Below the pieces are notes generated by a model. That model searched no databases. It was not told the origin of the DNA and saw nothing but the letters and a program-made list of their open reading frames with translations. From contig JABBOV010000008.1 of NCBI GenBank assembly GCA_012927625.1, positions 248,001 to 312,000 of the forward strand: DNA of 64,000 nt, written 5' to 3'. Both the position numbers and the translations under genes were made by a program. This DNA is from Glaciimonas sp. (GTDB lineage: Bacteria > Pseudomonadota > Gammaproteobacteria > Burkholderiales > Burkholderiaceae_D). Positions within the stretch are counted from its first letter, which is position 1. Each line of letters begins with the position of its first letter. Positions 27,366 through 37,552 of the stretch are shown piece after piece.

Positions 27366-28415
27366 TTATACCAAACATTGCTCCAAACCGGTAATAATTG
27401 TTTCCTTGGGTAGATTTTGTCCAATAAACACCATCTTGCTGCCGCGTGTTTCACCTTCTGCCCATTTGCCGCCAATATCAGTGCCCATCAATTGATGCAC
27501 ACCCTGAAACAGTACTTTGCGGTCGGCGCCGTCCATCAGCAATACGCCCTTGTAACGTAGCATGCGCGGCCCGAAAACCTGCACGATTCCAGCCAGAAAT
27601 TCATCCAGCAGCGCGCTGTTGAACGCACGCTCACTCCTGAAAACGAATGCGGAAATATCATCGCTGTGATGCGCGTGGTGATGGTCATGATGCGCGTGCT
27701 CGCAACCGGGCGCGCAGGTATGTTGTTGGTCCATTTCTTCGTTTTTTTCAACTGCTTGATCGGCCAGAAATTCAGGGTCTATTTCCAGTTTTTCGTTGAG
27801 GTTGAAGCCACGAATATCGAGCAGTTCGGCAATCGGCGCGCGGCCGAAATCGGCGGTTCCAACCGGTGCACGCGGGTTGATGCGTTTTAAGCGACTCGTC
27901 AGCATGGCGACTTCGGCCGCGCTCACCAGATCGGTTTTCGATAACAGGATGCGGTCGGCGAAGCCTACCTGACGCTGCGCCTCTTCATGTGCATCGAGTT
28001 GCTGCATCGCGTGGCGCGCATCGACAACAGTAATAATCGCATCCAGCATGTAGGACATTGCGACTTCTTCATCCATAAAAAAAGTTTGCGCCACTGGCCC
28101 TGGATTAGCCAGGCCAGTGGTCTCGATCACCAGGCGATCAAAGTTCAGCAGGCCTGCGGCGCGCTTTTGTGCCAGATCGGTTAACGCCGCGATCAGGTCA
28201 CCGCGCACCGTGCAGCAGATGCAGCCGTTGTTCATCTGAATGATCTGTTCGTTGCTGTCCTGCACCAGAATTTCGTTGTCGATGTTTTCCTGGCCGAACT
28301 CATTTTCAATTACGGCGATTTTATAACCGTGATTTTCCTGAAGAATGCGATTGAGCAGAGTGGTTTTGCCTGCGCCTAGAAAGCCGGTCAGTATGGTGGT
28401 GGGAATCAATGCCAT
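27366..28415 (-). CDS. COG0523 metal-chaperone GTPase (CobW/ZigA type)
   Basis: A G3E-family GTPase of about 349 residues. Walker A is GFLGAGKT near the N-terminus, followed by the metal-binding CxCC motif in NNGCICCTVRGDL and the NKxD-like SKTDLV. A His-rich loop (HTCAPGCEHAHHDHHHAHH) precedes the C-terminal CobW_C domain. Such proteins deliver zinc to client enzymes under zinc shortage. The ATG at 28415 is preferred over a TTG at 28430. It lies 27 nt downstream of zur, which supports the zinc assignment over cobalt or nickel. Confidence 0.88.
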   Translation of the reverse strand: MALIPTTILTGFLGAGKTTLLNRILQENHGYKIAVIENEFGQENIDNEILVQDSNEQIIQMNNGCICCTVRGDLIAALTDLAQKRAAGLLNFDRLVIETTGLANPGPVAQTFFMDEEVAMSYMLDAIITVVDARHAMQQLDAHEEAQRQVGFADRILLSKTDLVSAAEVAMLTSRLKRINPRAPVGTADFGRAPIAELLDIRGFNLNEKLEIDPEFLADQAVEKNEEMDQQHTCAPGCEHAHHDHHHAHHSDDISAFVFRSERAFNSALLDEFLAGIVQVFGPRMLRYKGVLLMDGADRKVLFQGVHQLMGTDIGGKWAEGETRGSKMVFIGQNLPKETIITGLEQCLV

Positions 28416-28442
28416 ATTATGTATTGTCAAAAATAATGGGAA

Positions 28443-29039
28443 TTATTGTGGTTGTCGGGCGCATTCAGCACACCAGCCCTTGATGGTCAGTTCGATGTCA
28501 TGGCTTTGAAAGCCTGGGCCGAGATTGTCTTGCAGCACCGCTTGCAATTGCTGGCGCAGTGTCGATTGCCGGCAGGCCGATTGCGCCAATACATCGGACA
28601 CCAGATCCGCCTCGCCGTCCACGTTTAGGCAAAATACCTTGGCGCAGCGGCTGCATTTGAAGTGTCCATGCTGGTGTTGCGCCGGTGCGCCGTGACTGGA
28701 CAACTGCTGTTGGTGGGCGCTGGCGCCGCCGCGTTCGGAATGCTCAGTGCCGGCGCTGTAGCGGAACACGCGGTCGTCGCCGGCAATCTTGTGGGTCAGG
28801 CCAGCCGCAATCAGGCAGTCCAGCGCCCGGTATAGAGTGACCCGATCCATCTCGGCAAAAGACTCTTGCATATCCTGATGCGACAGTGCGCGCGGTGCGC
28901 CAAGCAGGGCTGCCAGCACTTTTACGCGCGCTGGGGTGACCCGCACCGAGACTGCGCGCAGACGACTTTGGGCTTCTGTGTTAGCGGCTTCAGGTGGCTT
29001 GCTGCGGAGGGTGATAGCAATCTGGGACATGGTGCTCAT
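28443..29039 (-). CDS. zur: Fur-family zinc uptake regulator Zur
   Basis: A 198-residue Fur-family repressor with a winged-helix domain (about 28-100) and a dimerisation domain. It carries two CxxC motifs for structural zinc (CSRC and a C-terminal CAEC), plus a His/Gln-rich insertion (HQQQLSSHGAPAQHQHGH). The assignment to Zur rather than Fur rests on the Cys pattern and the adjacent COG0523 GTPase. A weak inverted repeat GCAT-TAATT-ATGC (29064-29076) lies 25 nt before the start and could be an autoregulatory site. Confidence 0.83.
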   Translation of the reverse strand: MSTMSQIAITLRSKPPEAANTEAQSRLRAVSVRVTPARVKVLAALLGAPRALSHQDMQESFAEMDRVTLYRALDCLIAAGLTHKIAGDDRVFRYSAGTEHSERGGASAHQQQLSSHGAPAQHQHGHFKCSRCAKVFCLNVDGEADLVSDVLAQSACRQSTLRQQLQAVLQDNLGPGFQSHDIELTIKGWCAECARQPQ

Positions 29040-29097
29040 GGCTGTAAATTTGAAAAAATTGATGCATTAATTATGCCGCAATTGTGCAATTACGTAG

Positions 29098-30138
29098 TCA
29101 CCCCCCGCTCGGGGATTTTTTCTTTGCGCGTGGGTGGGTGGCATCGTACACGGTGGCCAGTCGCTGAAAATCGAGCGCGGTATAGATTTGGGTGGAGGCA
29201 ATCGATTCGTGCCCCAGCATTTCCTGTACCGCGCGCAAATCGCCCGACGATTGCAGCAGATGCGAGGCAAACGAGTGGCGCAGCATGTGCGGATGCACAT
29301 CAGCCGGAATTCCTAGCGCCTGCGCATGCGCCTTGATGCGAATTTGCACCGTCCGCACCGAGATGCGGCTGCCCCGGATGCTCAAAAATAATGCGTTCGG
29401 ATCTCGCGGGACCACACCCGTACGCGCAGCAATCCATGCCTGCAATGCCAGAGTCGCACCCTCGCCGACCGGCACGCTGCGCACTTTGCTGCCTTTGCCG
29501 GTGACGATTACATCCCGCGCATCAATGTCAATCCAACCGTCCGAAGTGTATGGCTTGCCGTGCAGCGCGGCCTCATGCACATAACGCACATCCAGCCCGA
29601 CCAGTTCAGACACCCGCAGGCCGCTTGAATACAGCAGTTCGAACATTGCCCGATTACACAGTTGCATGGCACTGTCGGCGGCGACATTCGGATTGGCGCT
29701 CGACACCAGGCGCACCGCATCGTCGGCACCCAGTGCCAGCGGCAAAGTTTTGGCCCGCCTGGGTGCGCTGACACCATCGACCGGGTTCGACGCCAGTACC
29801 GTCTGCTCGGACAGCCAGCCGAAAAATCCGCGCCAAGCCGACAACTTGCGTGCTATCGAGCGGGGACTCAGGCCCCTGGCATGCAGGCGCGACGTCATGC
29901 TGCGCACCTGTTCGTGAGTAACCAGCGCCAGCGCCGCACCGCCTAGCATTGCCGCCAGTTCGAGCAGGTCGCGCCGGTAATTATCGGTAGTGTGCGGCGA
30001 CAGTTTGCGTTGCGTCTTCAGGCAATCGAGATAGCCATCAATCAGCGCATAGTTCGCGCTGACGCCGCCGCTGGCCACTTCCGCGGATGGAATGGGGGAT
30101 AACCCAGGCAAAATGGTTGAGCGGGAGCGAGGATGCAT
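29098..30138 (-). CDS. xerC: Tyrosine recombinase XerC
   Basis: A 346-residue site-specific recombinase that, with XerD, resolves chromosome dimers at dif. The catalytic residues are visible: Arg in SSGLRVSEL, Lys in VTGKGSKVRSVP, the HxLRH box (HPHMLRHSFASH), the second His in LGHESIASTQIY and the nucleophile Tyr in that motif. The N-terminal SAM-like domain is normal. A 20-25-residue N-terminal extension and a KKKSPSGG tail are typical of betaproteobacteria. Confidence 0.94.
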   Translation of the reverse strand: MHPRSRSTILPGLSPIPSAEVASGGVSANYALIDGYLDCLKTQRKLSPHTTDNYRRDLLELAAMLGGAALALVTHEQVRSMTSRLHARGLSPRSIARKLSAWRGFFGWLSEQTVLASNPVDGVSAPRRAKTLPLALGADDAVRLVSSANPNVAADSAMQLCNRAMFELLYSSGLRVSELVGLDVRYVHEAALHGKPYTSDGWIDIDARDVIVTGKGSKVRSVPVGEGATLALQAWIAARTGVVPRDPNALFLSIRGSRISVRTVQIRIKAHAQALGIPADVHPHMLRHSFASHLLQSSGDLRAVQEMLGHESIASTQIYTALDFQRLATVYDATHPRAKKKSPSGG

Positions 30139-30308
30139 TTTTTCGGCTCTCTGACAAGGCCCGACGACCCGAAGGCGTCAGTCGCCTTGAGACAATTATT
30201 GCGAAAGTTCAGTATCTCATTTTATCTAATTGCCCCAGACCGAAGGCTTTGGAAGAAGAAAAAGATACTCCAGCCAATACACAGTAATAATTACGCTAGA
30301 GCGACGAT

Positions 30309-30851
30309 TCAACCCACCAGCCGTCCACCCTTGACCCGCAGGCCACGCTTGGCCAATCCCGGCGCCAGCTTGCCCAGCATCGCCAGCGCTTCGCCGCTGT
30401 GCGCATGACAAATCGCCACTCCGAGCGCATCGGCGGCGTCCGGCCCGGGCAGGCCTGGCAACTGCAGTAAGCGCTGCACCATATCTTGCACCTGCTCTTT
30501 CTTTGCCTTGCCGTGGCCGACCACTGCTTGCTTGAGTTGCAGCGCAGTGTATTCAGCCACAGCCAAATCGGCCCCAACCAGCGCGCAAATCGCCGCACCA
30601 CGGGCTTGCCCGAGCAACAGAGTCGATTGCGGATTGACATTGACGAATACTTTTTCGATTGCGGCACAATCAGGATGGTAAGTCGCAATAACTTGGGCGA
30701 CGCTATCGAATATGACTTTCAGTCGCTCCGGCAAGCTGGCGTCGGCGGTCTTGATGGTGCCGGAGGCAATATAGGCCAGCCTGTTGCCCTGCTTGTCGAT
30801 GATGCCAAAACCGGTAGTGCGCAAACCGGGGTCGATGCCGAGAATTTTCAT
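30309..30851 (-). CDS. ruvC: Holliday junction endonuclease RuvC
   Basis: A 180-residue resolvase that cuts Holliday junctions with RuvAB. Asp7 in [12 protein letters not shown], Glu in [10 protein letters not shown] and the acidic pair in [14 protein letters not shown] form the metal site. The partners ruvA and ruvB are not in the window; ruvC follows purH, as in other betaproteobacteria. The 170-nt gap to xerC holds no recognised gene. Confidence 0.96.
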   Translation of the reverse strand: MKILGIDPGLRTTGFGIIDKQGNRLAYIASGTIKTADASLPERLKVIFDSVAQVIATYHPDCAAIEKVFVNVNPQSTLLLGQARGAAICALVGADLAVAEYTALQLKQAVVGHGKAKKEQVQDMVQRLLQLPGLPGPDAADALGVAICHAHSGEALAMLGKLAPGLAKRGLRVKGGRLVG

Positions 30852-31003
30852 AGGACTTACGCAACAGACTTAACTGACATCAGTTACTTCATTAAAGTAA
30901 AAACACACACTGCCGCCACAACGAAAAACGAAAACCTCTTTGTGCGCCCTACGCTCTCTGTGGCGGATAGAAGTTCGGCCTTTAACCCGCAAGCCCTATT
31001 GCA

Positions 31004-32581
31004 TTAATGGCGGAAATGACGAATGCCGGTGTACAGCATGACGACACCCCGCTCATTAGCAGCATCGATTACTTCCTGATCGCGCATCGAGCCGCCCGGC
31101 TGGATGACGCACGTCGCGCCGGCGTCGATGACGACATCCAGACCATCGCGGAACGGGAAGAATGCATCCGACGCCACGGCTGATCCGATCAGCGACAAGC
31201 CAGCGTTCTGCGCTTTAATGGAAGCGATACGGGCCGAATCGACCCGGCTCATCTGACCAGCGCCAACGCCTAAAGTCATGCCGTTGGCACAAAATACGAT
31301 TGCATTGGATTTGACGAACTTGGCCACGCGCCAGGCAAACAACATGTCTTGCATTTGCTGCGGCGTTGGTTGCAGCGTGCTGACTACCTTGATATCGGCA
31401 ATCCCGACATTCTTGGCGTCAGGCGATTGCACCAGCAAGCCGCCACCGACGCGTTTGATTTCGAATGGGTTCAGGCTCTTGCCGAGCGGAATTTCCAGCA
31501 GGCGCACATTCTGTTTCGCGGCAAAAAACTGTTTTGCTTCGGCCGTGAACGATGGCGCGATCACCACTTCGACGAATTGCCTGGCAATTGCCTCGGCCGC
31601 CTTGCCGTCGCAGGTGCAGTTAAAGGCGATGATGCCGCCGAAGGCCGAAGTCGGGTCGGTCTGCAACGCCTTGGAATAGGCTTCCAGCGCATTGGCGCCA
31701 ACTGCCACGCCGCACGGATTGGCGTGCTTGAGAATGACGCACGCGGCCGAATTGCCTGATGTATCGAAAGTTTTCACGCATTCCCAGGCCGCATCGGCGT
31801 CGCCGATATTGTTGTACGACAATTCCTTGCCCTGCAATTGCGTGTAATTAGCCAACGCACCGTCGCACGGATGCAGGTCGCGGTAGAACGCAGCGGACTG
31901 GTGCGGGTTTTCGCCATAGCGCATTTCCTGCATTTTTTCAGCATGGATGTTGAGCGTTTGCGGATAGGCGCTGCGGGTTGCGTGTGCCTTGTCGGCACCA
32001 AGGCTGGTCAGATAATTAGTGATTGCGCCATCGTATTGCGCAGTGTGGGCGAATACTTTCTTGGCCAAGGTGAATTTGGTGTCGTAGCTGACTTCGCCGT
32101 TGCCAGCTTTCAACTCATCGAGTACCGCGCTGTAATCGAGCGGATCGCAGATGACGATCACGTCTTTGTGATTCTTGGCCGCGGAACGCAGCATGGTCGG
32201 GCCGCCGATGTCGATGTTCTCGATTGCATCTTCCAATGAGCATTCTTGTTTGGCGACGGTTTGTTGAAACGGGTACAAATTGACTACCACCATGTCGATG
32301 CTCGGAATACTGTGCAGGGCCAGAGCGGCTACGTGCTCGGGAAAATCGCGCCGGGCCAGGATGCCGCCATGCACTTTAGGATGCAGCGTCTTGACGCGGC
32401 CATCCAGCATTTCGGGAAAACCGGTGTAATCGGCCACTTCAGTCACCGCCACCCCATTGTCGGCCAACAGTTTGGCGGTGCCGCCGGTGGACAGGATATT
32501 GACGCCCATAGCCGACAACGCGCGCGCGAAATCGAGTACACCGGTTTTGTCGGAAACGGATAAGAGTGCTTGTTTGATCAT
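31004..32581 (-). CDS. purH: Bifunctional AICAR formyltransferase / IMP cyclohydrolase
   Basis: A 525-residue enzyme that does the last two steps of purine synthesis. The N-terminal cyclohydrolase domain starts [12 protein letters not shown] and holds the STGGT phosphate loop and [13 protein letters not shown]. The C-terminal transformylase domain has RYGENPHQ, the KHANPCG motif and the FFPFRDGLD region. The ATG at 32581 (MIKQALL) is the family start; an upstream in-frame start at 32611 is ignored. It follows fis by 145 nt. Confidence 0.97.
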   Translation of the reverse strand: MIKQALLSVSDKTGVLDFARALSAMGVNILSTGGTAKLLADNGVAVTEVADYTGFPEMLDGRVKTLHPKVHGGILARRDFPEHVAALALHSIPSIDMVVVNLYPFQQTVAKQECSLEDAIENIDIGGPTMLRSAAKNHKDVIVICDPLDYSAVLDELKAGNGEVSYDTKFTLAKKVFAHTAQYDGAITNYLTSLGADKAHATRSAYPQTLNIHAEKMQEMRYGENPHQSAAFYRDLHPCDGALANYTQLQGKELSYNNIGDADAAWECVKTFDTSGNSAACVILKHANPCGVAVGANALEAYSKALQTDPTSAFGGIIAFNCTCDGKAAEAIARQFVEVVIAPSFTAEAKQFFAAKQNVRLLEIPLGKSLNPFEIKRVGGGLLVQSPDAKNVGIADIKVVSTLQPTPQQMQDMLFAWRVAKFVKSNAIVFCANGMTLGVGAGQMSRVDSARIASIKAQNAGLSLIGSAVASDAFFPFRDGLDVVIDAGATCVIQPGGSMRDQEVIDAANERGVVMLYTGIRHFRH

Positions 32582-32726
32582 GATGAGGTTCTCTGAATCT
32601 AAAGCGGCCATATTGAACTATGGAGCTGTAGTGGTCTAAGTAGCCAAAGCGGCTAAGGTGAAGGCGGCAGCAAGTTAGTAATCTAACTAAGAAGCTAGCC
32701 GCGCCCCTCGCGTTATCCGCCGTGGA

Positions 32727-32960
32727 TTACAACAGCCCATGCTGCTGCAATTTCTTGCGCAAGGTATTGCGGTTGATGCCGAGCATTGCGGCAGCCGACG
32801 ATTGGTTGCCTTCGGCACGCGCCATCACGACCGCCAACATCGGTTTTTCGACGCTCAAAACCACCATGTCATACACGTTTGACGGCTGCAATTCGCCCAA
32901 GTCGTCGAAATATTTTTCAAGATTGTGCTGGACGACTTCCTGGATGCTTTCTTGGCTCAT
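32727..32960 (-). CDS. fis: Fis-family nucleoid DNA-binding protein
   Basis: A 77-residue protein with a C-terminal helix-turn-helix (NQSSAAAMLGINRNTLRKKLQ) characteristic of Fis. It is shorter than E. coli Fis (98 residues), lacking part of the N-terminal beta-hairpin arms, which is normal for betaproteobacteria. It sits between dusB and purH in the conserved dusB-fis-purH order. An intergenic repeat (copy 4) occupies the dusB-fis gap. Confidence 0.94.
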   Translation of the reverse strand: MSQESIQEVVQHNLEKYFDDLGELQPSNVYDMVVLSVEKPMLAVVMARAEGNQSSAAAMLGINRNTLRKKLQQHGLL

Positions 32961-33019
32961 GCTTTTTCTTCTAACGCGTTGATGTTTTTGGCTAATTTAA
33001 TTAGTGCAGGGTGTATTTT

Positions 33020-33082
33020 TTTATTCCGCACTAAATATATGCGGAAAACACCTTATTTTTTTATATACTCCGGCAATATTTC
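33020..33082 (+). repeat. Intergenic repeat family, copy 4
   Basis: Complete copy: hairpin CCGCA-N9-TGCGG (33026-33044), 21 nt ending in a T-run, TACTCC (33066-33071), then GGCAATATT. It lies in the gap between dusB and fis, an operon in most relatives, so it may affect read-through. Confidence 0.75.
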
Positions 33083-33108
33083 TAACTGGACAGAACTTTG
33101 ATGCAGCT

Positions 33109-34125
33109 TCAAGCTGCCAGCGCCTGTTCGCAGAGGCTGTATTGTAACCGCTTGCCGTACGCCAATTGCACCTCAAAAAATGTATTCAGCGCATCCAGTT
33201 GCGCCTCGATCGACTCAATCCGGTTCATGCGTTGGCGAAAAATTTCAGCGCCGGGCAAACCGCGCACATACCAGCCGATATGCTTGCGGGCGGTGCGCAC
33301 GCCCAGATAGTCGCCGTAAAACGCATAATGGGCGCGCAAATGGGCAGTCATCAGCGGCTGTACCTCAGCCACCAGTGGTGCCGGCAAATGGCTGCCGGTG
33401 CGTAAAAAATGATCAATTTCGCGAAATATCCACGGCCGGCCTTGCGCCGCGCGGCCTATCATCACCGCATCGGCACCGGTGGTATCCAGTACAAAGCGCG
33501 CTTTTTCCGGGCTCGTAATGTCACCGTTGGCCACCACGGGGATCGATACCGCCGCTTTTACCGCTGTAATCGTGTCGTATTCCGCCGCGCCGCTATAACC
33601 GTCGGCGCGGGTGCGGCCGTGCAGCGTCAGCATCGCAATCCCGGCCGACTCCGCCATTTTGGCAATCGTCAGCGCATTCTTGTTTGATCTATCCCAGCCG
33701 GTGCGAAATTTCAGCGTGACAGGCACACCCACCGCAGCCACTACCGCATCCAGAATCCGACCAACCAACTTCTCGTCTTGCAACAGTGCCGAGCCGCACC
33801 AGCTGCTGCAGACTTTTTTGACTGGGCAGCCCATGTTGATGTCGATAATTTGCGCGCCCCGTTCGACATTGAACTTGGCGCAATCGGCCAGCATGGTTGG
33901 ATCGGCACCAGCGATCTGGACTGCTTTCGGTTCCATTTCGCCGACGTGATTGATGCGTCTCGACGACTTTTCGGTCTGCCACAGCTTCGGGTTCGAGGCC
34001 GCCATTTCGGACACCGCATAACCGGCCCCGAGTTCCTTGCACAACTGACGAAACGGCCGGTCGGTCACTCCTGCCATCGGCGCGACGAATACATTGTTGC
34101 GCAGCAGATAAGGGCCGATATGCAC
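33109..34125 (-). CDS. dusB: tRNA-dihydrouridine synthase B
   Basis: A flavin enzyme of about 338 residues that reduces uridines in the tRNA D-loop. The N-terminal IGPYLLRNNVFVAPMAGVTDRPFR is the family start; it is reached from a GTG at 34125. A longer frame upstream of this has no family features. The catalytic Cys is in the MGCPVKKVCSSWCGSAL region and FMN-binding motifs include GRAAQGRPWIFRE. It is upstream of fis, as in most proteobacteria. Confidence 0.93.
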   Translation of the reverse strand: MHIGPYLLRNNVFVAPMAGVTDRPFRQLCKELGAGYAVSEMAASNPKLWQTEKSSRRINHVGEMEPKAVQIAGADPTMLADCAKFNVERGAQIIDINMGCPVKKVCSSWCGSALLQDEKLVGRILDAVVAAVGVPVTLKFRTGWDRSNKNALTIAKMAESAGIAMLTLHGRTRADGYSGAAEYDTITAVKAAVSIPVVANGDITSPEKARFVLDTTGADAVMIGRAAQGRPWIFREIDHFLRTGSHLPAPLVAEVQPLMTAHLRAHYAFYGDYLGVRTARKHIGWYVRGLPGAEIFRQRMNRIESIEAQLDALNTFFEVQLAYGKRLQYSLCEQALAA

Positions 34126-34192
34126 GATGGGCGGCAGGGAATAGTTAGGGGGAGGCCATTCTATCCGAATTATGCTGACAAAATAAGCACAA

Positions 34193-34861
34193 TCAGGGAA
34201 CGCGCTGGTCAGCTTCGTCCAGCGCCATGCCATCCATGTGCGCGACTTCGCCCCAGGACACCAGTTGCAGCACACCGGCTTCCAGGCGGAAGCGGTTAAC
34301 GCTGGCATTCAAGACCGGAAAGTTGCGCGGCGTCGAAAGCGGCAGCGCCAAGGCGGCGCGATAAGCGCATTCCAGTACGCCGCCGTGGGCCACCAGCGCG
34401 ATTTTTTGGCCCGGATATTGGCGCGCCCAATACAGTATGACAGCCACGCAACGCGCATAAAAATTGCGGAAACTCTCGCCGGTGCGCTCACCCGGTGGAA
34501 AAACCGCGTCAATATCACGTGCTTGCCAAGCAACAAAAGCGGCTGGATAGTGCTGACTGATTTCGCTGTAGTACAAGCCTTCGAACGCGCCGTAACAACG
34601 TTCGCGCAAACCGACATCGCTGACGACTTCGGATGTCAATATAGATTGCTGCCTGGCAACCGCTTGTGCGGTTTGCCGCGCCCGCTGCAAGTCGCTGCAG
34701 ATGATGGCTGCCAGTGCTTCGTCGCGCAGCGCCTGCCCCAAGGCATCTGCCTGCGCCTGGCCTTGCGCATTGAGCGCAATGTCACTATGCCCCTGCAGAC
34801 GATTCGCCGCATTCCAGCCGGTTTCACCGTGCCTAATCAGCAGTATTTCAGTGCTCTTCAT
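34193..34861 (-). CDS. Histidine phosphatase family protein (GpmB/CobC-like)
   Basis: A 222-residue phosphatase with the phosphohistidine motif LIRHGETGWN near residues 8-17, Glu in LRERCYGAFEG and the second His in LVAHGGVLE. The substrate cannot be read from sequence: relatives include alpha-ribazole phosphatase and broad acid phosphatases. It is 68 nt from the dusB start and 7 nt after the PEBP gene, so it probably shares that gene's transcript. Confidence 0.85.
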   Translation of the reverse strand: MKSTEILLIRHGETGWNAANRLQGHSDIALNAQGQAQADALGQALRDEALAAIICSDLQRARQTAQAVARQQSILTSEVVSDVGLRERCYGAFEGLYYSEISQHYPAAFVAWQARDIDAVFPPGERTGESFRNFYARCVAVILYWARQYPGQKIALVAHGGVLECAYRAALALPLSTPRNFPVLNASVNRFRLEAGVLQLVSWGEVAHMDGMALDEADQRVP

Positions 34862-34868
34862 ATTGCGT

Positions 34869-35501
34869 TTATTTTTCCTGCAGTTCCGGCGAGAGCGTAT
34901 AGGTGCCGCTGATGCTGGCTTGCGCCAGAATATGACCTTCCATCGCCGCTAGTGCTTGCTGCGCAGTAAATGCCCCTTCGACCAGTAAATGGGGAATATC
35001 CAGTGCATACAGAGTAAAGGTGTAGTGATGCACAATGGAATCATTCCACGGCGGACAGGGGCCGTCGTAGCCGTAATACTCGCCCAACATGTCTTGATCG
35101 GCGGCAAACCAGCCGGTATAGTCATTGATGCCCTGGCGCGTACCGCGCAAAGCTTCTGGCCCTAACTTGCCGCGTGCCAGTACGCCATCGCAAAATTCGC
35201 CCTCGGCAATCGCCAGCATGCCCGGTGGCAGATCGACCAAGGTCCAATGGAAAAAATCGATTCGTGGCAGGTCTGCGGGGACCTCTCGTCCCAGCTGATT
35301 CACGTCAACGCCTTGCGAAGGCGCATCGGAGTCATGGCAGATCAGCACTAGCGATTGGGCGTCGTGCGGCATGTCGCGCCAGCCCAGATGCGGATTTTTA
35401 TTGTCGGACAAGGCGACATGGGCCTTGGTATCTATTTTGCAAAATGCAAATTTGGCAGGAATGGCGCTACCGTCCTTGAATGAATCGCTCCAGAGTTGCA
35501 T
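34869..35501 (-). CDS. YbhB/YbcL-type PEBP family protein
   Basis: A 210-residue protein of the phosphatidylethanolamine-binding fold, with the motifs LVLICHDSDAPS, DFFHWTLVDLP and GYDGPCPPWNDSIVHHYTFTLYALD. Bacterial members are kinase-inhibitor-like proteins of unclear role. No signal peptide is seen, so it is likely cytoplasmic. The ATG has a clear GGAG site. It lies 7 nt before the histidine phosphatase. Confidence 0.86.
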   Translation of the reverse strand: MQLWSDSFKDGSAIPAKFAFCKIDTKAHVALSDNKNPHLGWRDMPHDAQSLVLICHDSDAPSQGVDVNQLGREVPADLPRIDFFHWTLVDLPPGMLAIAEGEFCDGVLARGKLGPEALRGTRQGINDYTGWFAADQDMLGEYYGYDGPCPPWNDSIVHHYTFTLYALDIPHLLVEGAFTAQQALAAMEGHILAQASISGTYTLSPELQEK

Positions 35502-35572
35502 GATTACTCCTTCATTATGATTGCCATGTTTGGATTTCTTTTCACCAACATACCCATTACTGTATTTTTATA

Positions 35573-35633
35573 AAATTACCAAAATAGTGCGGAGGAAGCA
35601 GTATTTTATGATATATCCCACTAAAAATTAGTT
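35573..35633 (+). repeat. Intergenic repeat family, copy 5
   Basis: A diverged copy: ATTACC, TGCGG (35588-35592), 21 nt, then TATCCC (35614-35619) in place of TACTCC, followed by ACTAAAAATTA. The spacing is conserved although the box has changed. It lies between the PEBP and dtd genes. Confidence 0.6.
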
Positions 35634-35647
35634 ATGCAAGAAGCCTG

Positions 35648-36094
35648 TTACGGCCGGTCTGACTGCAGCCAGAAAGTCACCGGCCCATCGTTGGTCAGCG
35701 TAACTTGCATATCGGCGCCAAAGTGCCCACTTTCAACCAACGGATGCCGCAAGCGCGCCTGCGCCACAAAATAGTCGAACAGGCGACGACCCTCATCGGG
35801 TGTGGCGGCGGGCGTAAACGATGGCCGGGTGCCGCATTTGGTATCGGCTGCCAGCGTAAATTGCGGTACCAGCAACAAACCGCCCTGCACTTGCGCCAGG
35901 CTCCAATTCATCTTACCCGCATCGTCGGAAAACATGCGAAAGCGGATCAACTTGGACAGCAACGCATCGGCTTGTTTGATGCTGTCGCCGCGCTCGGCGC
36001 ACCACAACACCAGCAACCCGGCATCGATAGCGCCGATGCAGGCACTATCGACCACCACTCGCGCCTGCGATACCCGCTGCAACAGCGCAATCAT
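35648..36094 (-). CDS. dtd: D-aminoacyl-tRNA deacylase
   Basis: A 148-residue proofreading enzyme that removes D-amino acids and glycine from mischarged tRNAs. It carries the active-site motif CGTRPSF and the cross-subunit Gly-cisPro motif [12 protein letters not shown]. The start [13 protein letters not shown] is canonical. It is 11 nt from tyrS upstream, matching its role with D-Tyr-tRNA. Confidence 0.96.
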   Translation of the reverse strand: MIALLQRVSQARVVVDSACIGAIDAGLLVLWCAERGDSIKQADALLSKLIRFRMFSDDAGKMNWSLAQVQGGLLLVPQFTLAADTKCGTRPSFTPAATPDEGRRLFDYFVAQARLRHPLVESGHFGADMQVTLTNDGPVTFWLQSDRP

Positions 36095-36105
36095 CGCGTC
36101 ACACG

Positions 36106-37395
36106 CTAGGCCAGTGTGACGCGCGCGAATTTGCGCTTGCCGACTTGCAGCACCATACTGCCAGCTTGCACTTTCAAGCCTTTGTCTGAAATCATGTTAC
36201 CGTCAATCCGTACCCCACCCTGCTCCACCATGCGTAGCGCTTCCGAGCTGGAGGCGCACAGATTGGCCTGTTTCAGCAATTGACCGATACCCAATGGCGC
36301 ACCGCCCAATGTGACTTCTGGAATGTTATCTGGAATACCGCCCTTCGAACGGTTGACGAAATCGGCCAGCGCATCAACAGCTGCCTGCGCTGAATGGAAG
36401 CGCGTCACAATTTCCTGCGCCAGCGCCACCTTGACATCGCGCGGATTTTTGCCGACCGCAACAGCGTCTTTGAAGCCATCAATCTCCGCCAGCGAGTGAA
36501 AAGACAGCAGTTCGTAATAGCGCCACATCATTACATCGGAAATGCTCATCACTTTGGCGAACATGACGTTGGCCGGCTCGGTAATCCCAATGTAGTTATT
36601 TTTCGACTTCGACATTTTCTCGATGCCGTCCAGTCCTTCCAGCAGCGGCATGGTCAAGATGCACTGCGGCTCCTGGCCGTAATCCTTTTGCAGCTCACGG
36701 CCGACCAGCAAATTGAATTTTTGATCGGTGCCGCCGAGTTCGAGATCGCTTTTCAACGCCACCGAATCGTATCCTTGCATCAGCGGGTACAGAAACTCAT
36801 GTACCGAAATTGGCGTGTTAGCCTTGAAGCGCTTGCTGAAATCGTCACGCTCCATCATCCGCGCCACCGTCGAATGCGAAGCCAGCTCGATCATGCCGCG
36901 CGCCCCCAACGGATCGCACCATTCGGAGTTGTAGCGAATTTCGGTCCTGGCCGCATCCAGCACCAGGCTGGCCTGCTTGAAGTACGTAGCCGCATTGTGT
37001 TCGATCTGCTCTTTCGTCAAGGGCGGGCGCGTCACGTTGCGGCCGGACGGGTCGCCGATCATCGAAGTGAAATCACCGATCAAAAAAATCACGTTATGGC
37101 CCAGATCCTGCAACTGGCGCATCTTGTTCAAAACCACGGTGTGGCCCAGATGCAGATCAGGCGCGGTCGGGTCCAGCCCGAGTTTAATGCGCAGTGGTAT
37201 GCCGCTACTTTCGGCGCGCGCCAGTTTTAGTGCGAATTCGGCTTCGATCAGCAATTCGTCGGCACCGCGCCGGGTAATGGCAAGTGCCTCTTGCACTCGA
37301 TCCGACAATGGCAGCGGCAGCGCTGCGGTTAGCCCGGAAGAATTTGCAGAATCGGCTGGAGCTTGCTCTAGGGCAGGTTGGGATTGAGGATCCAT
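36106..37395 (-). CDS. tyrS: Tyrosyl-tRNA synthetase
   Basis: A 429-residue class I synthetase. The HIGH signature is HLGH and the KMSKS loop is intact, and an S4-like RNA-binding domain ends the protein ([21 protein letters not shown]). An N-terminal extension of about 30 Ser/Pro/Ala-rich residues precedes the conserved core. HLGH marks the TyrZ-like branch. Coupled to dtd downstream, so tyrosine charging and D-Tyr editing share a transcript. Confidence 0.96.
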   Translation of the reverse strand: MDPQSQPALEQAPADSANSSGLTAALPLPLSDRVQEALAITRRGADELLIEAEFALKLARAESSGIPLRIKLGLDPTAPDLHLGHTVVLNKMRQLQDLGHNVIFLIGDFTSMIGDPSGRNVTRPPLTKEQIEHNAATYFKQASLVLDAARTEIRYNSEWCDPLGARGMIELASHSTVARMMERDDFSKRFKANTPISVHEFLYPLMQGYDSVALKSDLELGGTDQKFNLLVGRELQKDYGQEPQCILTMPLLEGLDGIEKMSKSKNNYIGITEPANVMFAKVMSISDVMMWRYYELLSFHSLAEIDGFKDAVAVGKNPRDVKVALAQEIVTRFHSAQAAVDALADFVNRSKGGIPDNIPEVTLGGAPLGIGQLLKQANLCASSSEALRMVEQGGVRIDGNMISDKGLKVQAGSMVLQVGKRKFARVTLA

Positions 37396-37552
37396 GTTTA
37401 ACTTTATTTCACTTTCAAAAGGCTAATGCGTGTTTACGACTTTGTTATAATCCTTGACTATTTCCTGTCTTGCCGCTAGTCAATACTAAAATAATAAGAA
37501 AACGTGCTTACTCTATTTATCCATATCGAACCGACAAATTCTAACTGAATGC

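Noticed and set aside
28431-29097. Zur-box in front of zur itself
   Set aside because: Only a weak GCAT-N5-ATGC repeat is seen; it does not match the Zur core and is mentioned only as a possibility.
30265-30280. TACTCC box resembling the intergenic repeat
   Set aside because: No TGCGG arm lies 21 nt upstream and no hairpin is nearby, so it is a chance match.
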